Assembly (NCBI GenBank): GCA_900553925.1
Contig: USFH01000043.1
Coordinates: forward strand, 1-14,280
Origin: an uncultured Clostridium sp.
Lineage (GTDB): Bacteria > Bacillota > Clostridia > Lachnospirales > Lachnospiraceae
DNA length: 14,280 bases
Direction of reading: 5' to 3'
A program made the position numbers and the translations under genes. Below, piece by piece: positions 1-7,186 of the stretch. A model generated the notes under the pieces. It was not told the DNA's origin. It saw only the letters and a program-made list of their open reading frames with translations, and ran no database searches. The first letter of the stretch is position 1, and each line of letters opens with the position of its first letter.

Positions 1-1564
1 GGAGGGGTGTTTCCGCCGTCTGCTGGAGCTGACCAGCCCGGATCCGGATGCGGAGTGGACGGATGAGCAGAAGATGGATTTCGGGTCTGCGAACCATCGG
101 TTCTGTGTGTCGTTTAAGGCACTTGGCGGAGATAAGCTGCCGCTTACTAACAGTGATACATTACTGATCTTTATTGACATCTACGGATATGAAGCCGTGA
201 AGAAGATGACCGAAGCGGAGATGAAGGAGAAGATCAAGCTTCTGTGGGATGAATTCCTGATCGAGTCCAAAGGCAGGGAAGTGGAGCTTCATATGGAGCC
301 GACGAAGCTTGGACGCAAGAAGCTGATGGACTATTTCCGAAGCTCGACCCCGAAGAAGGTGATGGTAGCGTTCGTGTTCAACAAGGATCCGCAGGAATCC
401 GAGTGGCTGTATGGACATGAGCTTGGGCGATTATACTTAGATGAACATTATCCGGATACGATCAAGACGTTGGAGGTGCATAATATCGCGTCGGAGGAAG
501 AAGCGATATCGTCGATGGAGGATCTGATTGCGATGGGCGTGTCAATCATCTTCACGACGACACCACAGCTCATCAGTGCGAGCGTGAAGGTGGCGGTGAA
601 CCATCCGGAAGTAACAATCATGAACTGTTCACTGAACACGTCCCATAAGGTTATCAGCACATATTATGCAAGACTTTACGAGGTAAAATTCCTTGCAGGC
701 ATGATCGCAGGTGCGATGTCAAAGAACGGAAAGATCGGTTATGTGGCGGACTATCCGATTGTCGGTATGACTGCGAACATCAACGCATTTGCGCTTGGCG
801 CACGCATGGTGAACCCATATGCGAAGGTCTATCTTGAATGGACGACTGTGAAAGGCAATACGCGTGAAAATGTACTGCGTGAATTCGAGGAGAATGGAAT
901 CGAATACATCTCTGATCAGGTTATGATCAAGCCGAATTCCCACAACCGCCGGTATGGACTGTATAAACTGGAAGGGGAGGAAACGGTGAACCTGGCATTC
1001 CCACTATATCAGTGGGGCGAATTTTATGCAAAACTGATTGAGAGCGTGGTAAATGGCGCAATCAAGCAGGACGATTCGAACGAAGGTAAGGCGGTCAACT
1101 ATTGGTGGGGACTTTCCGCAGAAGTTGTTGATATCATCTGTTCGAACAAGGTGCCGGAGGGTACGAAACAGTTAGTCGGAATCATCGGCAAACTGATTCG
1201 CGAGAACAGCTTCCATCCGTTTTATGGCGTGCTTCGTGCACAGGACAACACGATTAAGAATGAGGATGAGGAGATCATGACGCCGGAAGAAATCATGCTT
1301 ATGAACTGGTTGGTGGATAACGTAGAGGGCGAGATTCCGGACATCAAAGATATGAAGGACGAGGCGAAATCCATCGTCGAGCAGAAGGGCGTCAAGGACG
1401 AGATAAAACCGGATGTCGTGCAGGATAACGGTAAGGATGATACAAAACCGGATGCCGTGCAGAACGATGGTAAGAACGAGATAAAACCGGATGCTGTGCA
1501 GAATGATGGTAAGAACGAGACAAATCCGGATGTGAAACAAAAAGAGGTAAAGGACGAGGACTAG
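1..1564 (+). CDS. BMP (PnrA-like) substrate-binding domain fusion protein, 5' end outside window
   Basis: The frame is open from base 2 with no stop, so the gene starts upstream. The first ATG in frame (74) has no ribosome binding site and lies inside a conserved-looking segment, so it is not the start. From about base 353 to about 1250 the protein resembles the BMP/PnrA family of nucleoside-binding proteins: an opening strand VMVAFVFNKD, then ARLYEVKFLAGMIAGAM, GKIGYVADYPIVG and NAFALGARMVNPYAKV, and a late FHPFYGVLRAQDN. The segment before it (FRRLLELTSPDPDAEW, LGGDKLPLTNSDTLL) is not part of classical BMP lipoproteins. I recall similar Lachnospiraceae proteins carrying an extra N-terminal domain and no obvious lipoprotein signal, but that part is outside this window. 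The C-terminus is a charged 13-residue repeat tail. The protein could be a cytosolic or membrane-linked ligand sensor rather than a transport component. The BMP call is firm, the role is not. Confidence 0.82.
   Translation, partial: EGCFRRLLELTSPDPDAEWTDEQKMDFGSANHRFCVSFKALGGDKLPLTNSDTLLIFIDIYGYEAVKKMTEAEMKEKIKLLWDEFLIESKGREVELHMEPTKLGRKKLMDYFRSSTPKKVMVAFVFNKDPQESEWLYGHELGRLYLDEHYPDTIKTLEVHNIASEEEAISSMEDLIAMGVSIIFTTTPQLISASVKVAVNHPEVTIMNCSLNTSHKVISTYYARLYEVKFLAGMIAGAMSKNGKIGYVADYPIVGMTANINAFALGARMVNPYAKVYLEWTTVKGNTRENVLREFEENGIEYISDQVMIKPNSHNRRYGLYKLEGEETVNLAFPLYQWGEFYAKLIESVVNGAIKQDDSNEGKAVNYWWGLSAEVVDIICSNKVPEGTKQLVGIIGKLIRENSFHPFYGVLRAQDNTIKNEDEEIMTPEEIMLMNWLVDNVEGEIPDIKDMKDEAKSIVEQKGVKDEIKPDVVQDNGKDDTKPDAVQNDGKNEIKPDAVQNDGKNETNPDVKQKEVKDED
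1397..1552 (+). repeat. Four 39-bp in-frame repeats encoding a 13-residue acidic/lysine-rich tail
   Basis: Four consecutive 39-base units (1397-1435, 1436-1474, 1475-1513, 1514-1552) encode versions of DEIKPDAVQNDGK. Units two and three are almost identical; units one and four have drifted. The repeats end three codons before the stop. They are hydrophilic and probably disordered, so a flexible tail is likely. Unit number could vary between strains by slippage or recombination without breaking the frame. Confidence 0.88.
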
Positions 1565-1569
1565 GATAA

Positions 1570-2160
1570 ATGAAGATTTTGTTACTTGCAGACGAAGAGT
1601 CCAGGTATTATTGGGATTATTTTGAGAAAAGTAAATTAGACGGGATAGATCTGATCATTTCCTGTGGCGATCTGGCTCCACAGTTCCTATCTTTTATAGC
1701 GACATTTGCGAAGGTACCGATTCTGTATGTGCATGGTAACCATGATACCTGTTATGATGAGACACCGCCGGATGGGTGTATCTGTATCGACGATGATGTA
1801 TATGTGTACAATGGTGTCCGGATTGCTGGGCTTGGTGGAAGCATGTGCTATAATTTCGGAACCTATCAGTTTACCGAGGACGAGATGAAGAAACGTGTGC
1901 GTAAGCTGCGGAGGAAGATTAAGAAGGCGGGAGGACTCGATATTCTGATCACACATTCTCCGGCGTTTGAGTTAAACGACAGTACCGATCTGCCGCATAC
2001 AGGATTCCGGGCGTTTTATCAGATTTTGGATGAGTATGAGCCAATGTTGTTTGCACACGGACATGTGCATATTAATTATGGAAGAGATTTTAAAAGGATC
2101 TCCGAATATAAGAACACCAAGGTTGTGAATGCATTTGAGAAGTATCTGATCGAAATCTGA
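1570..2160 (+). CDS. Calcineurin-like metallophosphoesterase
   Basis: This 196-residue protein has the metal-binding blocks of the calcineurin-like phosphoesterase fold in order: D8 at the first strand, CGDL at 32-35, GNHD at 56-59, THS at 128-130 and GHVH at 164-167. GLGGS at 87-91 is also typical of small bacterial members. The first block is unusual: the family's DxH motif reads D8-E9-E10, so the usual histidine is glutamate. I recall the same SDEES-like form in Lachnospiraceae relatives, so it is probably a subfamily trait and not a defect. The start is 5 bases after the BMP gene's stop, with a purine-rich site (GAGGACTAGG) inside that gene's end, so the two are translated from one message. 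A phosphodiesterase or phosphatase activity in the cytoplasm is likely; the substrate is unknown. Confidence 0.9.
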   Translation: MKILLLADEESRYYWDYFEKSKLDGIDLIISCGDLAPQFLSFIATFAKVPILYVHGNHDTCYDETPPDGCICIDDDVYVYNGVRIAGLGGSMCYNFGTYQFTEDEMKKRVRKLRRKIKKAGGLDILITHSPAFELNDSTDLPHTGFRAFYQILDEYEPMLFAHGHVHINYGRDFKRISEYKNTKVVNAFEKYLIEI

Positions 2161-2201
2161 ACACATAAATCTGACCGGGTGAAGCATTTGTGACAAAAAA
2201 C

Positions 2202-2230
2202 TTGTAGCAACCTATGAAATTTGCTATAAT
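2202..2230 (+). promoter_or_regulatory. Extended -10 promoter for the kinase-citrate synthase unit
   Basis: A perfect TATAAT at 2225-2230 is preceded by TGC (2222-2224), giving the extended -10 form TGnTATAAT. A weak -35 (TTGTAG, 2202-2207) lies 17 bases upstream. Transcription would begin near 2237, leaving about 70 bases before the proposed kinase start. There is no terminator between the phosphoesterase and this site. A small dyad TTTGT-G-ACAAA (2187-2197) lies just upstream of the -35. Confidence 0.7.
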
Positions 2231-2307
2231 TATCAAGTATATGTAAAATAACCGGCGTGCACGGAGGGGCGGACCGGTTGCTTATGGGTGAGAATGAGAG
2301 GAATGTC

Positions 2308-4716
2308 ATGCAGAATAGATACGACAAATGTCCGAATTGTATGCAGGCTCTAGGACAAGGGGAAGACACATGTCCGTATTGCGGATTTGACGTGAGCGGT
2401 TACGAAGAAAAACCAAACTGTTTACGTCCATTTACAGTATTACAGGGCAAATACATGATTGGCCGGGTAATCGGTATGGGTGGTTTTGGAATCACTTATA
2501 TCGGCTGGGATCTGAATCTTCAGACCTATATTGCCATTAAGGAATATTTCCCGGAGAGTTTCGCGCATCGTGATTCAATGGCGACAACGACAGTTACAAC
2601 GAATGAGAACAAGCAGGAAATCTATGACAAAGGTCTGAAGCGTTATGTGGAAGAGGCGAGAAATCTCTCGAAGTTCTATCAGCTGCAGGGCATTGTTTCT
2701 GTGAAGGATTTCTTCTATGAGAATGGAACCGGATATATCGTTATGGAATATATCAATGGTGTGGATCTGAAACATTACCTGAAGGGGATGGGAGGAAAGC
2801 TTGATGAGGCGACGGTGCTCGCCCTTATGAAGCCGGTACTTGAATCTCTGTACGAGGTACATAAGAATGGTCTTGTGCACCGGGATATCAGCCCGGATAA
2901 TATCATGGTAGATAATGAGGGCAAGATCAAACTGATAGATTTCGGATCGGTACGCGGACAGTCCGCAGAGACCGACAAGACATATACCGTAATATTGAAG
3001 CATGGATATGCACCACCGGAGCAATATTATGCGAAGGGCAAGCAGGGACCTTGGACCGATATCTATAGTCTGTGTGCGACGATGTATAAGATGCTGACCG
3101 GAGAGGTTCCACCAAATGGTGTAGAGCGCATGGAAGACGATACCTATCAGGATCCTTCCGTACTCGGTGTGGCTGTATCGCCGCGGACAGAAGCGGTACT
3201 CCGGCGTGGACTTGCAGTGAAGGCACAGGATCGGTATCAGCATATCGGCGATATGCTGAATGATCTGTATGGAACCGGACCGCTTTCGAGCACAGATGCT
3301 ACCCCGCAGGCGAATCCGTTTGTGGCACCCGGAGCAAACTCTGTATCGATGACCGGACAGTCGATGCATCTGGCACCGGCACAAGCACCGGCAGACACAG
3401 AGAATAAGAAGAAAAAGACAGGGATTATCATTGCCATATCCGTGGCAGCGGTAGCACTTATCATCGGACTCGTTCTGATTCTGAGTGGGGGCAGGAAAGA
3501 TAAACGTAAAGATGATATAACAACTGAGGCGAAAGAGACAACCGAGGCGGCAACACCTGCGGATGCAACCACGGAAGCTGCGACTGAGGAGACAACCGAG
3601 GCAGCGGCACCGGGCGGCGTGGAATATGTGTGGCCGACGGAGCTTTCTGATAGCTGGAAGGATTATACCGTGAAGATTGACGGAACGGTCTACAGCTTCC
3701 CGATGCCATATTCGGAGTTCAAAACGAAGGGATGGCAGCAGAACAATGCAGCTGCGACGATAGCAGCCGGAGACAAGCTGTATGCTTCGTGCTACAGCGA
3801 CCGGGCGCAGATTATGGCGATCATTGTGAATCCAGGCGTAAATGAGGCACCGGTTGACCAGTGTTACGTGATAGGGGTATCGTTTGATTACTATAGTGAT
3901 GAGTGTAAGGATGATTTTACGATTGAACTTCCGGGCGGAGTCGAGCTTCTGAAGGCAACAGAAGCAGATATCAAGACGGCATTTGGTGCACCGGAATATC
4001 GTGCGGATGGCGAATACTATGATGGCAGCGGTACATATGTGTCGCTTGATTATGTAGGTGATGAGTATGAGGACGGCGTAGACTTAGAGGTGTCTGCTAA
4101 GGATAATCTCGTGAAGATTACACTTGTGAATTCGGCATTGCCGGATGCACTTGCAGGTGGCGTGGCAGATCTGAGTACAGATGCGCCGGAGATTAATTCG
4201 AGATACGTTGCACCGGAAGGCGCAAGTACCGACCGGTTTGATGGAATCATCACATTGGATGGAAAGAATTATGTACTGCCGGTTCCTTTCACAGAGCTTG
4301 AGAAGGATGGCTGGACATTAGACAGTTCCGTAGATGATTACATCGGAGGAGAGACATATGTATCAACCTCCATGGAGAAAAATGGGGAGAAGATTGATAT
4401 CTGTCTCGAGAATTATACGAAGAATGGAATCCAGCCACAGTTTGGCTGTGTATCGAGAATCAAGGCTGATGCAGACTATTTCTCAGGATCAATCGTGTTC
4501 CCGGGCGGCGTAGGAATTGGCGACGATGCAAGTAAGTTTGAAGCAGTGTACAGTGATCTTGGCGAGGATAATTATTCACAGGATGATTATTCGTCCTTTA
4601 TAGCATATAGTGCATATAATTTTGACGAAGACTATATTTCCATATCTGTCTATGCAGATCCGGAGACGAAGAAGATTATAGAATATAGTTATTCAACCGA
4701 CAAAACGTTAGAATAA
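2308..4716 (+). CDS. Membrane Ser/Thr protein kinase with N-terminal zinc ribbon and duplicated extracellular domain
   Basis: I chose ATG 2308 because GAGAGG (2296-2301) precedes it at normal distance; the same frame extends to GTG 2257 and ATG 2284, which lack well-placed sites. From 2308 the protein has 802 residues. A zinc ribbon comes first (CPNC at 8-11, CPYC at 22-25). The kinase domain spans about 49-323: glycine loop GMGGFG 56-61, lysine K78, HRDISPDN 191-198, DFG 211-213 and APPE 235-238. The catalytic loop has Ser where Ser/Thr kinases usually have Lys (HRDxK), while Asp193, Asn198 and the DFG are kept, so activity is plausible. A lysine run then one membrane helix (about 371-393) follow, with a Thr/Glu/Ala-rich linker (about 403-437) and two related extracellular domains. 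The layout matches PknB-type receptor kinases: outside ligand, inside phosphorylation. The extracellular part has no PASTA signature. Ligand and targets are unknown. Confidence 0.9.
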   Translation: MQNRYDKCPNCMQALGQGEDTCPYCGFDVSGYEEKPNCLRPFTVLQGKYMIGRVIGMGGFGITYIGWDLNLQTYIAIKEYFPESFAHRDSMATTTVTTNENKQEIYDKGLKRYVEEARNLSKFYQLQGIVSVKDFFYENGTGYIVMEYINGVDLKHYLKGMGGKLDEATVLALMKPVLESLYEVHKNGLVHRDISPDNIMVDNEGKIKLIDFGSVRGQSAETDKTYTVILKHGYAPPEQYYAKGKQGPWTDIYSLCATMYKMLTGEVPPNGVERMEDDTYQDPSVLGVAVSPRTEAVLRRGLAVKAQDRYQHIGDMLNDLYGTGPLSSTDATPQANPFVAPGANSVSMTGQSMHLAPAQAPADTENKKKKTGIIIAISVAAVALIIGLVLILSGGRKDKRKDDITTEAKETTEAATPADATTEAATEETTEAAAPGGVEYVWPTELSDSWKDYTVKIDGTVYSFPMPYSEFKTKGWQQNNAAATIAAGDKLYASCYSDRAQIMAIIVNPGVNEAPVDQCYVIGVSFDYYSDECKDDFTIELPGGVELLKATEADIKTAFGAPEYRADGEYYDGSGTYVSLDYVGDEYEDGVDLEVSAKDNLVKITLVNSALPDALAGGVADLSTDAPEINSRYVAPEGASTDRFDGIITLDGKNYVLPVPFTELEKDGWTLDSSVDDYIGGETYVSTSMEKNGEKIDICLENYTKNGIQPQFGCVSRIKADADYFSGSIVFPGGVGIGDDASKFEAVYSDLGEDNYSQDDYSSFIAYSAYNFDEDYISISVYADPETKKIIEYSYSTDKTLE
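3661..4671 (+). repeat. Two diverged tandem copies of an extracellular sensor-like domain
   Basis: Copy one (about 3661-4137) and copy two (about 4234-4671) share the same layout within the kinase gene. The opening is YTVKIDGTVYSFPMPYSEFKTKGW against GIITLDGKNYVLPVPFTELEKDGW (shared pattern: DGxxYxxPxPxxExxxxGW). Later, TIELPGGVEL matches SIVFPGGVGI. After that come Asp/Tyr-rich strands. The copies are diverged at protein level, so the duplication is old. I do not recognise the domain family. Confidence 0.72.
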
Positions 4717-4728
4717 GGAGTTGATGGC

Positions 4729-6087
4729 ATGTCAGATTTGAAATTTGACCAGATACTAGATGAATATGTACGTTTCTGTAACGATTCGGGTAAGATTGAT
4801 TTGAATCTCTACGAAGAGTACAACGTAAAGCGGGGACTTCGAGACTCCAACGGACGAGGCGTACTGACCGGACTTACAGAAGTGTCCGACGTTATGGGAT
4901 TTAGCGTAGTGGATGGACACCGTGTGCCAATTCCGGGAGAGCTTTATTTCCAGGGATATGAAGTGCAGCAGCTCGTACAGGGCTTCCGGAACAGCCAGTA
5001 TGGATTCGAGGAGACCACGTATCTGCTTTTGTTCGGTGATCTGCCAAGTCAGGAACAGCTTGACTGCTTCAAGGAGGTGCTTGGTGAGCTTCGCCAGCTT
5101 CCGGAGAGCTTCAACCGGGACGTTATCATGAAGGCACCGAGCCGTGACATGATGAATGTCCTGCAGAAATGTGTTCTTACTTTGTATACGTATGATCCGG
5201 ATCCGAACAATCTGGATATCAAAAACGTGCTGATGCAGTGTCTGCAGTTGATTGCCCAGTTCCCGGTTATGGCGGCGTATGGTTATCAGGCGTATAGACA
5301 TTATTATCTCGATAAGAGCTTAGTTATCCACAGACCGAAGAAGGAGCTTTCGACCGCAGAGAACATCCTGCGTCTGCTTCGTACCGATGGCAAATATACA
5401 GATCTCGAAGCAAAGGTTCTGGATGTCTGCCTGGTTATCCATGCGGAGCATGGTGGTGGTAACAACTCAACATTTACGACACACGTACTGACCTCGACAG
5501 GAACTGATACGTATTCGACTGTTGCCGCTTCCCTTGGTTCTCTGAAGGGACCGAAGCATGGTGGTGCGAATATCAAGGTACAGCAGATGTTTGATGATAT
5601 GAAGATGCATGTGAAGGATTGGGAGAATGAGGATGAAATCGCCGAGTATCTGCAGGGACTCCTGGATAAGAAGGGCTTCGACCATTCCGGTCTGATCTAT
5701 GGTATGGGACATGCGGTTTATAGCGAGTCTGACCCGAGAGCGGTAATCCTGAAGAAATATGCGAAGAAGCTTTCGGAGGAGAAGGGCTTGCAGGATGAGT
5801 TTGCACTATATGACAGAGTGGAGCGCATCGCAGCGGATCTGATCAGTGAGCATCGCCGGACATTCAAGACCGTCTGTGCAAATGTCGATTTCTACAGTGG
5901 ATTCGTCTATACGATGTTGAAACTGCCGATTGAGATCTTCACACCGATTTTTGCAATCTCCCGTATCTCCGGCTGGTCTGCACACCGGATCGAGGAGCTG
6001 GTAAATAAAGGAAAGATTATCCGTCCGGCTTACAAATTCGTCGGACATCATAAGGAATACATTCCGATCGAGAAACGTGATTGGTAA
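4729..6087 (+). CDS. gltA: Citrate synthase
   Basis: This 452-residue enzyme condenses oxaloacetate and acetyl-CoA to citrate, the entry step of the TCA/glutamate branch. The catalytic triad of the family is present: His277 in GPKHGGAN, His328 in GMGHAVY and Asp387 in NVDFYSG. A further substrate-site histidine lies in HAEHGGGNNST (238-248), and Arg337 is in SDPRA. The protein carries about 60 residues ahead of the usual core, as in the clostridial type. 2-Methylcitrate synthases share these motifs, but no propionate-pathway gene is nearby, so citrate synthase is preferred. AAGGAG (4717-4722) precedes ATG 4729. Only 12 bases separate it from the kinase gene, so the two are probably co-transcribed from the promoter near 2225. 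An intrinsic terminator follows directly. Confidence 0.95.
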   Translation: MSDLKFDQILDEYVRFCNDSGKIDLNLYEEYNVKRGLRDSNGRGVLTGLTEVSDVMGFSVVDGHRVPIPGELYFQGYEVQQLVQGFRNSQYGFEETTYLLLFGDLPSQEQLDCFKEVLGELRQLPESFNRDVIMKAPSRDMMNVLQKCVLTLYTYDPDPNNLDIKNVLMQCLQLIAQFPVMAAYGYQAYRHYYLDKSLVIHRPKKELSTAENILRLLRTDGKYTDLEAKVLDVCLVIHAEHGGGNNSTFTTHVLTSTGTDTYSTVAASLGSLKGPKHGGANIKVQQMFDDMKMHVKDWENEDEIAEYLQGLLDKKGFDHSGLIYGMGHAVYSESDPRAVILKKYAKKLSEEKGLQDEFALYDRVERIAADLISEHRRTFKTVCANVDFYSGFVYTMLKLPIEIFTPIFAISRISGWSAHRIEELVNKGKIIRPAYKFVGHHKEYIPIEKRDW

Positions 6088-6093
6088 TATTTT

Positions 6094-6138
6094 ATACAGT
6101 TTGCATGAACTACAAATCGTGCAAACTGTATTTTTTTT
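6094..6138 (+). terminator. Intrinsic terminator after citrate synthase
   Basis: A perfect 12-bp inverted repeat (ATACAGTTTGCA at 6094-6105, TGCAAACTGTAT at 6120-6131) encloses a 14-base loop and runs into eight T residues (6131-6138). It begins a few bases after the citrate synthase stop and ends the kinase-citrate synthase unit. Confidence 0.92.
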
Positions 6139-6172
6139 GAATACATCTTGAAGTGGATGAATCTTTTATTTC

Positions 6173-6202
6173 TTGCATAATCTATAAAGAGTGTGTTAGT
6201 AT
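6173..6202 (+). promoter_or_regulatory. Candidate promoter for the methyltransferase-cardiolipin synthase unit
   Basis: TTGCAT (6173-6178) and TAGTAT (6197-6202) are separated by 18 bases, and TGT precedes the -10, giving an extended form. The region between the terminator and the methyltransferase is very AT-rich, so other boxes fit almost as well (for example TTGCAA at 6202-6207). A promoter somewhere here is likely because a strong terminator lies upstream; the exact site is uncertain. Confidence 0.35.
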
Positions 6203-6207
6203 TGCAA

Positions 6208-6242
6208 GTATAAAAAAATACTGTTATCTGTATAAAAAAATA
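6208..6242 (+). repeat. 13-bp direct repeat with A-tracts 22 bp apart
   Basis: The 13-base sequence GTATAAAAAAATA occurs at 6208-6220 and again exactly at 6230-6242, a 22-base offset, or about two helical turns. Both copies lie in the leader just upstream of the methyltransferase ribosome binding site. They could be a protein site, a curved-DNA element, or chance in AT-rich DNA. Confidence 0.6.
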
Positions 6243-6263
6243 GACGAAAGGGATAAAAAGTAT

Positions 6264-7127
6264 ATGTGGGTAGCCGATCAGTGGAAGGACTATGAAATTA
6301 TAGATTGCTCCAAGGGGGAGAAATTGGAACGATGGGGAAAATACGTGCTGCTGCGTCCGGATCCTCAGGTATTGTGGGATACACCACGTAAGAATCCGGC
6401 GTGGAAAAAGTTGAATGGACATTATCATAGAAGTAACAAAGGTGGCGGTGAGTGGGAATTCTTTGATCTGCCGGAACAATGGAGCATCCATTATAAGGAT
6501 CTGACATTTCATCTGAAACCATTTACCTTCAAGCATACCGGACTTTTTCCGGAACAGGCAACAAACTGGGACTGGTTCTCAGAGAAGATCCGGAATGCCG
6601 GCAGGGAGATCAAAGTGCTGAACCTCTTTGGATATACCGGAGGTGCGACGCTTGCGGCGGCGAAGGCCGGTGCGAAGGTTACACATGTGGATGCATCGAA
6701 GGGGATGATAACCTGGGGCAAGGAAAATGCGGTATCCTCCGGCCTTGGTGATGCACCGATCCGCTGGCTTGTGGATGACTGCGTAAAGTTAGTGGAACGC
6801 GAGATCCGTCGTGGCAATCATTATGATGGAATCATCATGGATCCGCCGTCGTATGGACGTGGGCCGAAGGGAGAAATCTGGAAATTAGAGGAGAAAATTC
6901 ATCCATTTATAGCGCTTGCAAGTCAGCTTTTGTCGGATGATCCATTATTTTTCCTTGTGAATTCGTATACAACCGGACTGGCACCGGCGGTGCTTACGTA
7001 TATGATCTCTACAGAGGTCTGTGCGAAGTTTGGAGGATGCGTGGAATCACAGGAGATTGGACTTCCGGTAAAGGAAAGTGGATTGATTCTGCCTTGTGGG
7101 GCGTCGGGACGCTGGAGCAGGGAATAA
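6264..7127 (+). CDS. Class I SAM-dependent methyltransferase, RlmI/RlmK-like
   Basis: The frame is open from 6153, but I start it at ATG 6264 (MWVADQWKDY), which follows AAAGGGA (6247-6253); the upstream part is AT-rich, lacks a site and gives unconvincing protein. The 287-residue product has the SAM-binding motif LNLFGYTGGAT (119-129), an acidic residue after strand two (HVDASKG, D143), VDDC at 170-173 and the catalytic-region motif DPPSYGRGPKGE (193-204). This pattern matches the RlmI/RlmK family, which methylates 23S rRNA. The N-terminal PUA domain of E. coli RlmI is not evident, so the exact nucleotide target cannot be assigned. Another nucleic acid substrate is possible. It leads a same-strand run with cardiolipin synthase and the TetR regulator. 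Confidence 0.88.
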   Translation: MWVADQWKDYEIIDCSKGEKLERWGKYVLLRPDPQVLWDTPRKNPAWKKLNGHYHRSNKGGGEWEFFDLPEQWSIHYKDLTFHLKPFTFKHTGLFPEQATNWDWFSEKIRNAGREIKVLNLFGYTGGATLAAAKAGAKVTHVDASKGMITWGKENAVSSGLGDAPIRWLVDDCVKLVEREIRRGNHYDGIIMDPPSYGRGPKGEIWKLEEKIHPFIALASQLLSDDPLFFLVNSYTTGLAPAVLTYMISTEVCAKFGGCVESQEIGLPVKESGLILPCGASGRWSRE

Positions 7128-7171
7128 TGGATGTAAGAGCCTGATAGATACAGTTTACAGGAAGAGATAAG

Positions 7172-7177
7172 AAAGGA
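7172..7177 (+). promoter_or_regulatory. Ribosome binding site that fixes a TTG start
   Basis: AAAGGA lies 9 bases before TTG 7187. No ATG occurs in the cardiolipin synthase frame until well inside the membrane region, so this site and the TTG codon are the best start. Later TTG 7199 and GTG 7205 have poorer spacing. Confidence 0.6.
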
Positions 7178-7186
7178 CTGGGAAGA

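Noticed and set aside
74..76. ATG at 74 as the start of the BMP gene
   Set aside because: The frame is open to base 2, no ribosome binding site precedes it, and the residues before it read as part of the same domain.
1172..1540. Minus-strand open frame over the BMP repeat tail
   Set aside because: It is a shadow of the plus-strand repeats and codon pattern; its protein repeats simply mirror the 39-bp units.
2257..2307. GTG 2257 or ATG 2284 as kinase start
   Set aside because: No site precedes 2257, and the GGAGGGG near 2263 is about 14 bases from ATG 2284, which is too far; ATG 2308 has GAGAGG at normal spacing just before the zinc ribbon.
2575..3384. Long minus-strand open frame (269 codons) inside the kinase gene
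   Set aside because: The plus frame has complete kinase motifs; the minus frame gives no recognisable domain and has no ribosome binding site.
6153..6263. N-terminal extension of the methyltransferase from ATG 6153
   Set aside because: The stretch is AT-rich leader DNA, has no ribosome binding site for 6153, and encodes low-quality Lys/Tyr/Ile-rich sequence; ATG 6264 has a good site.
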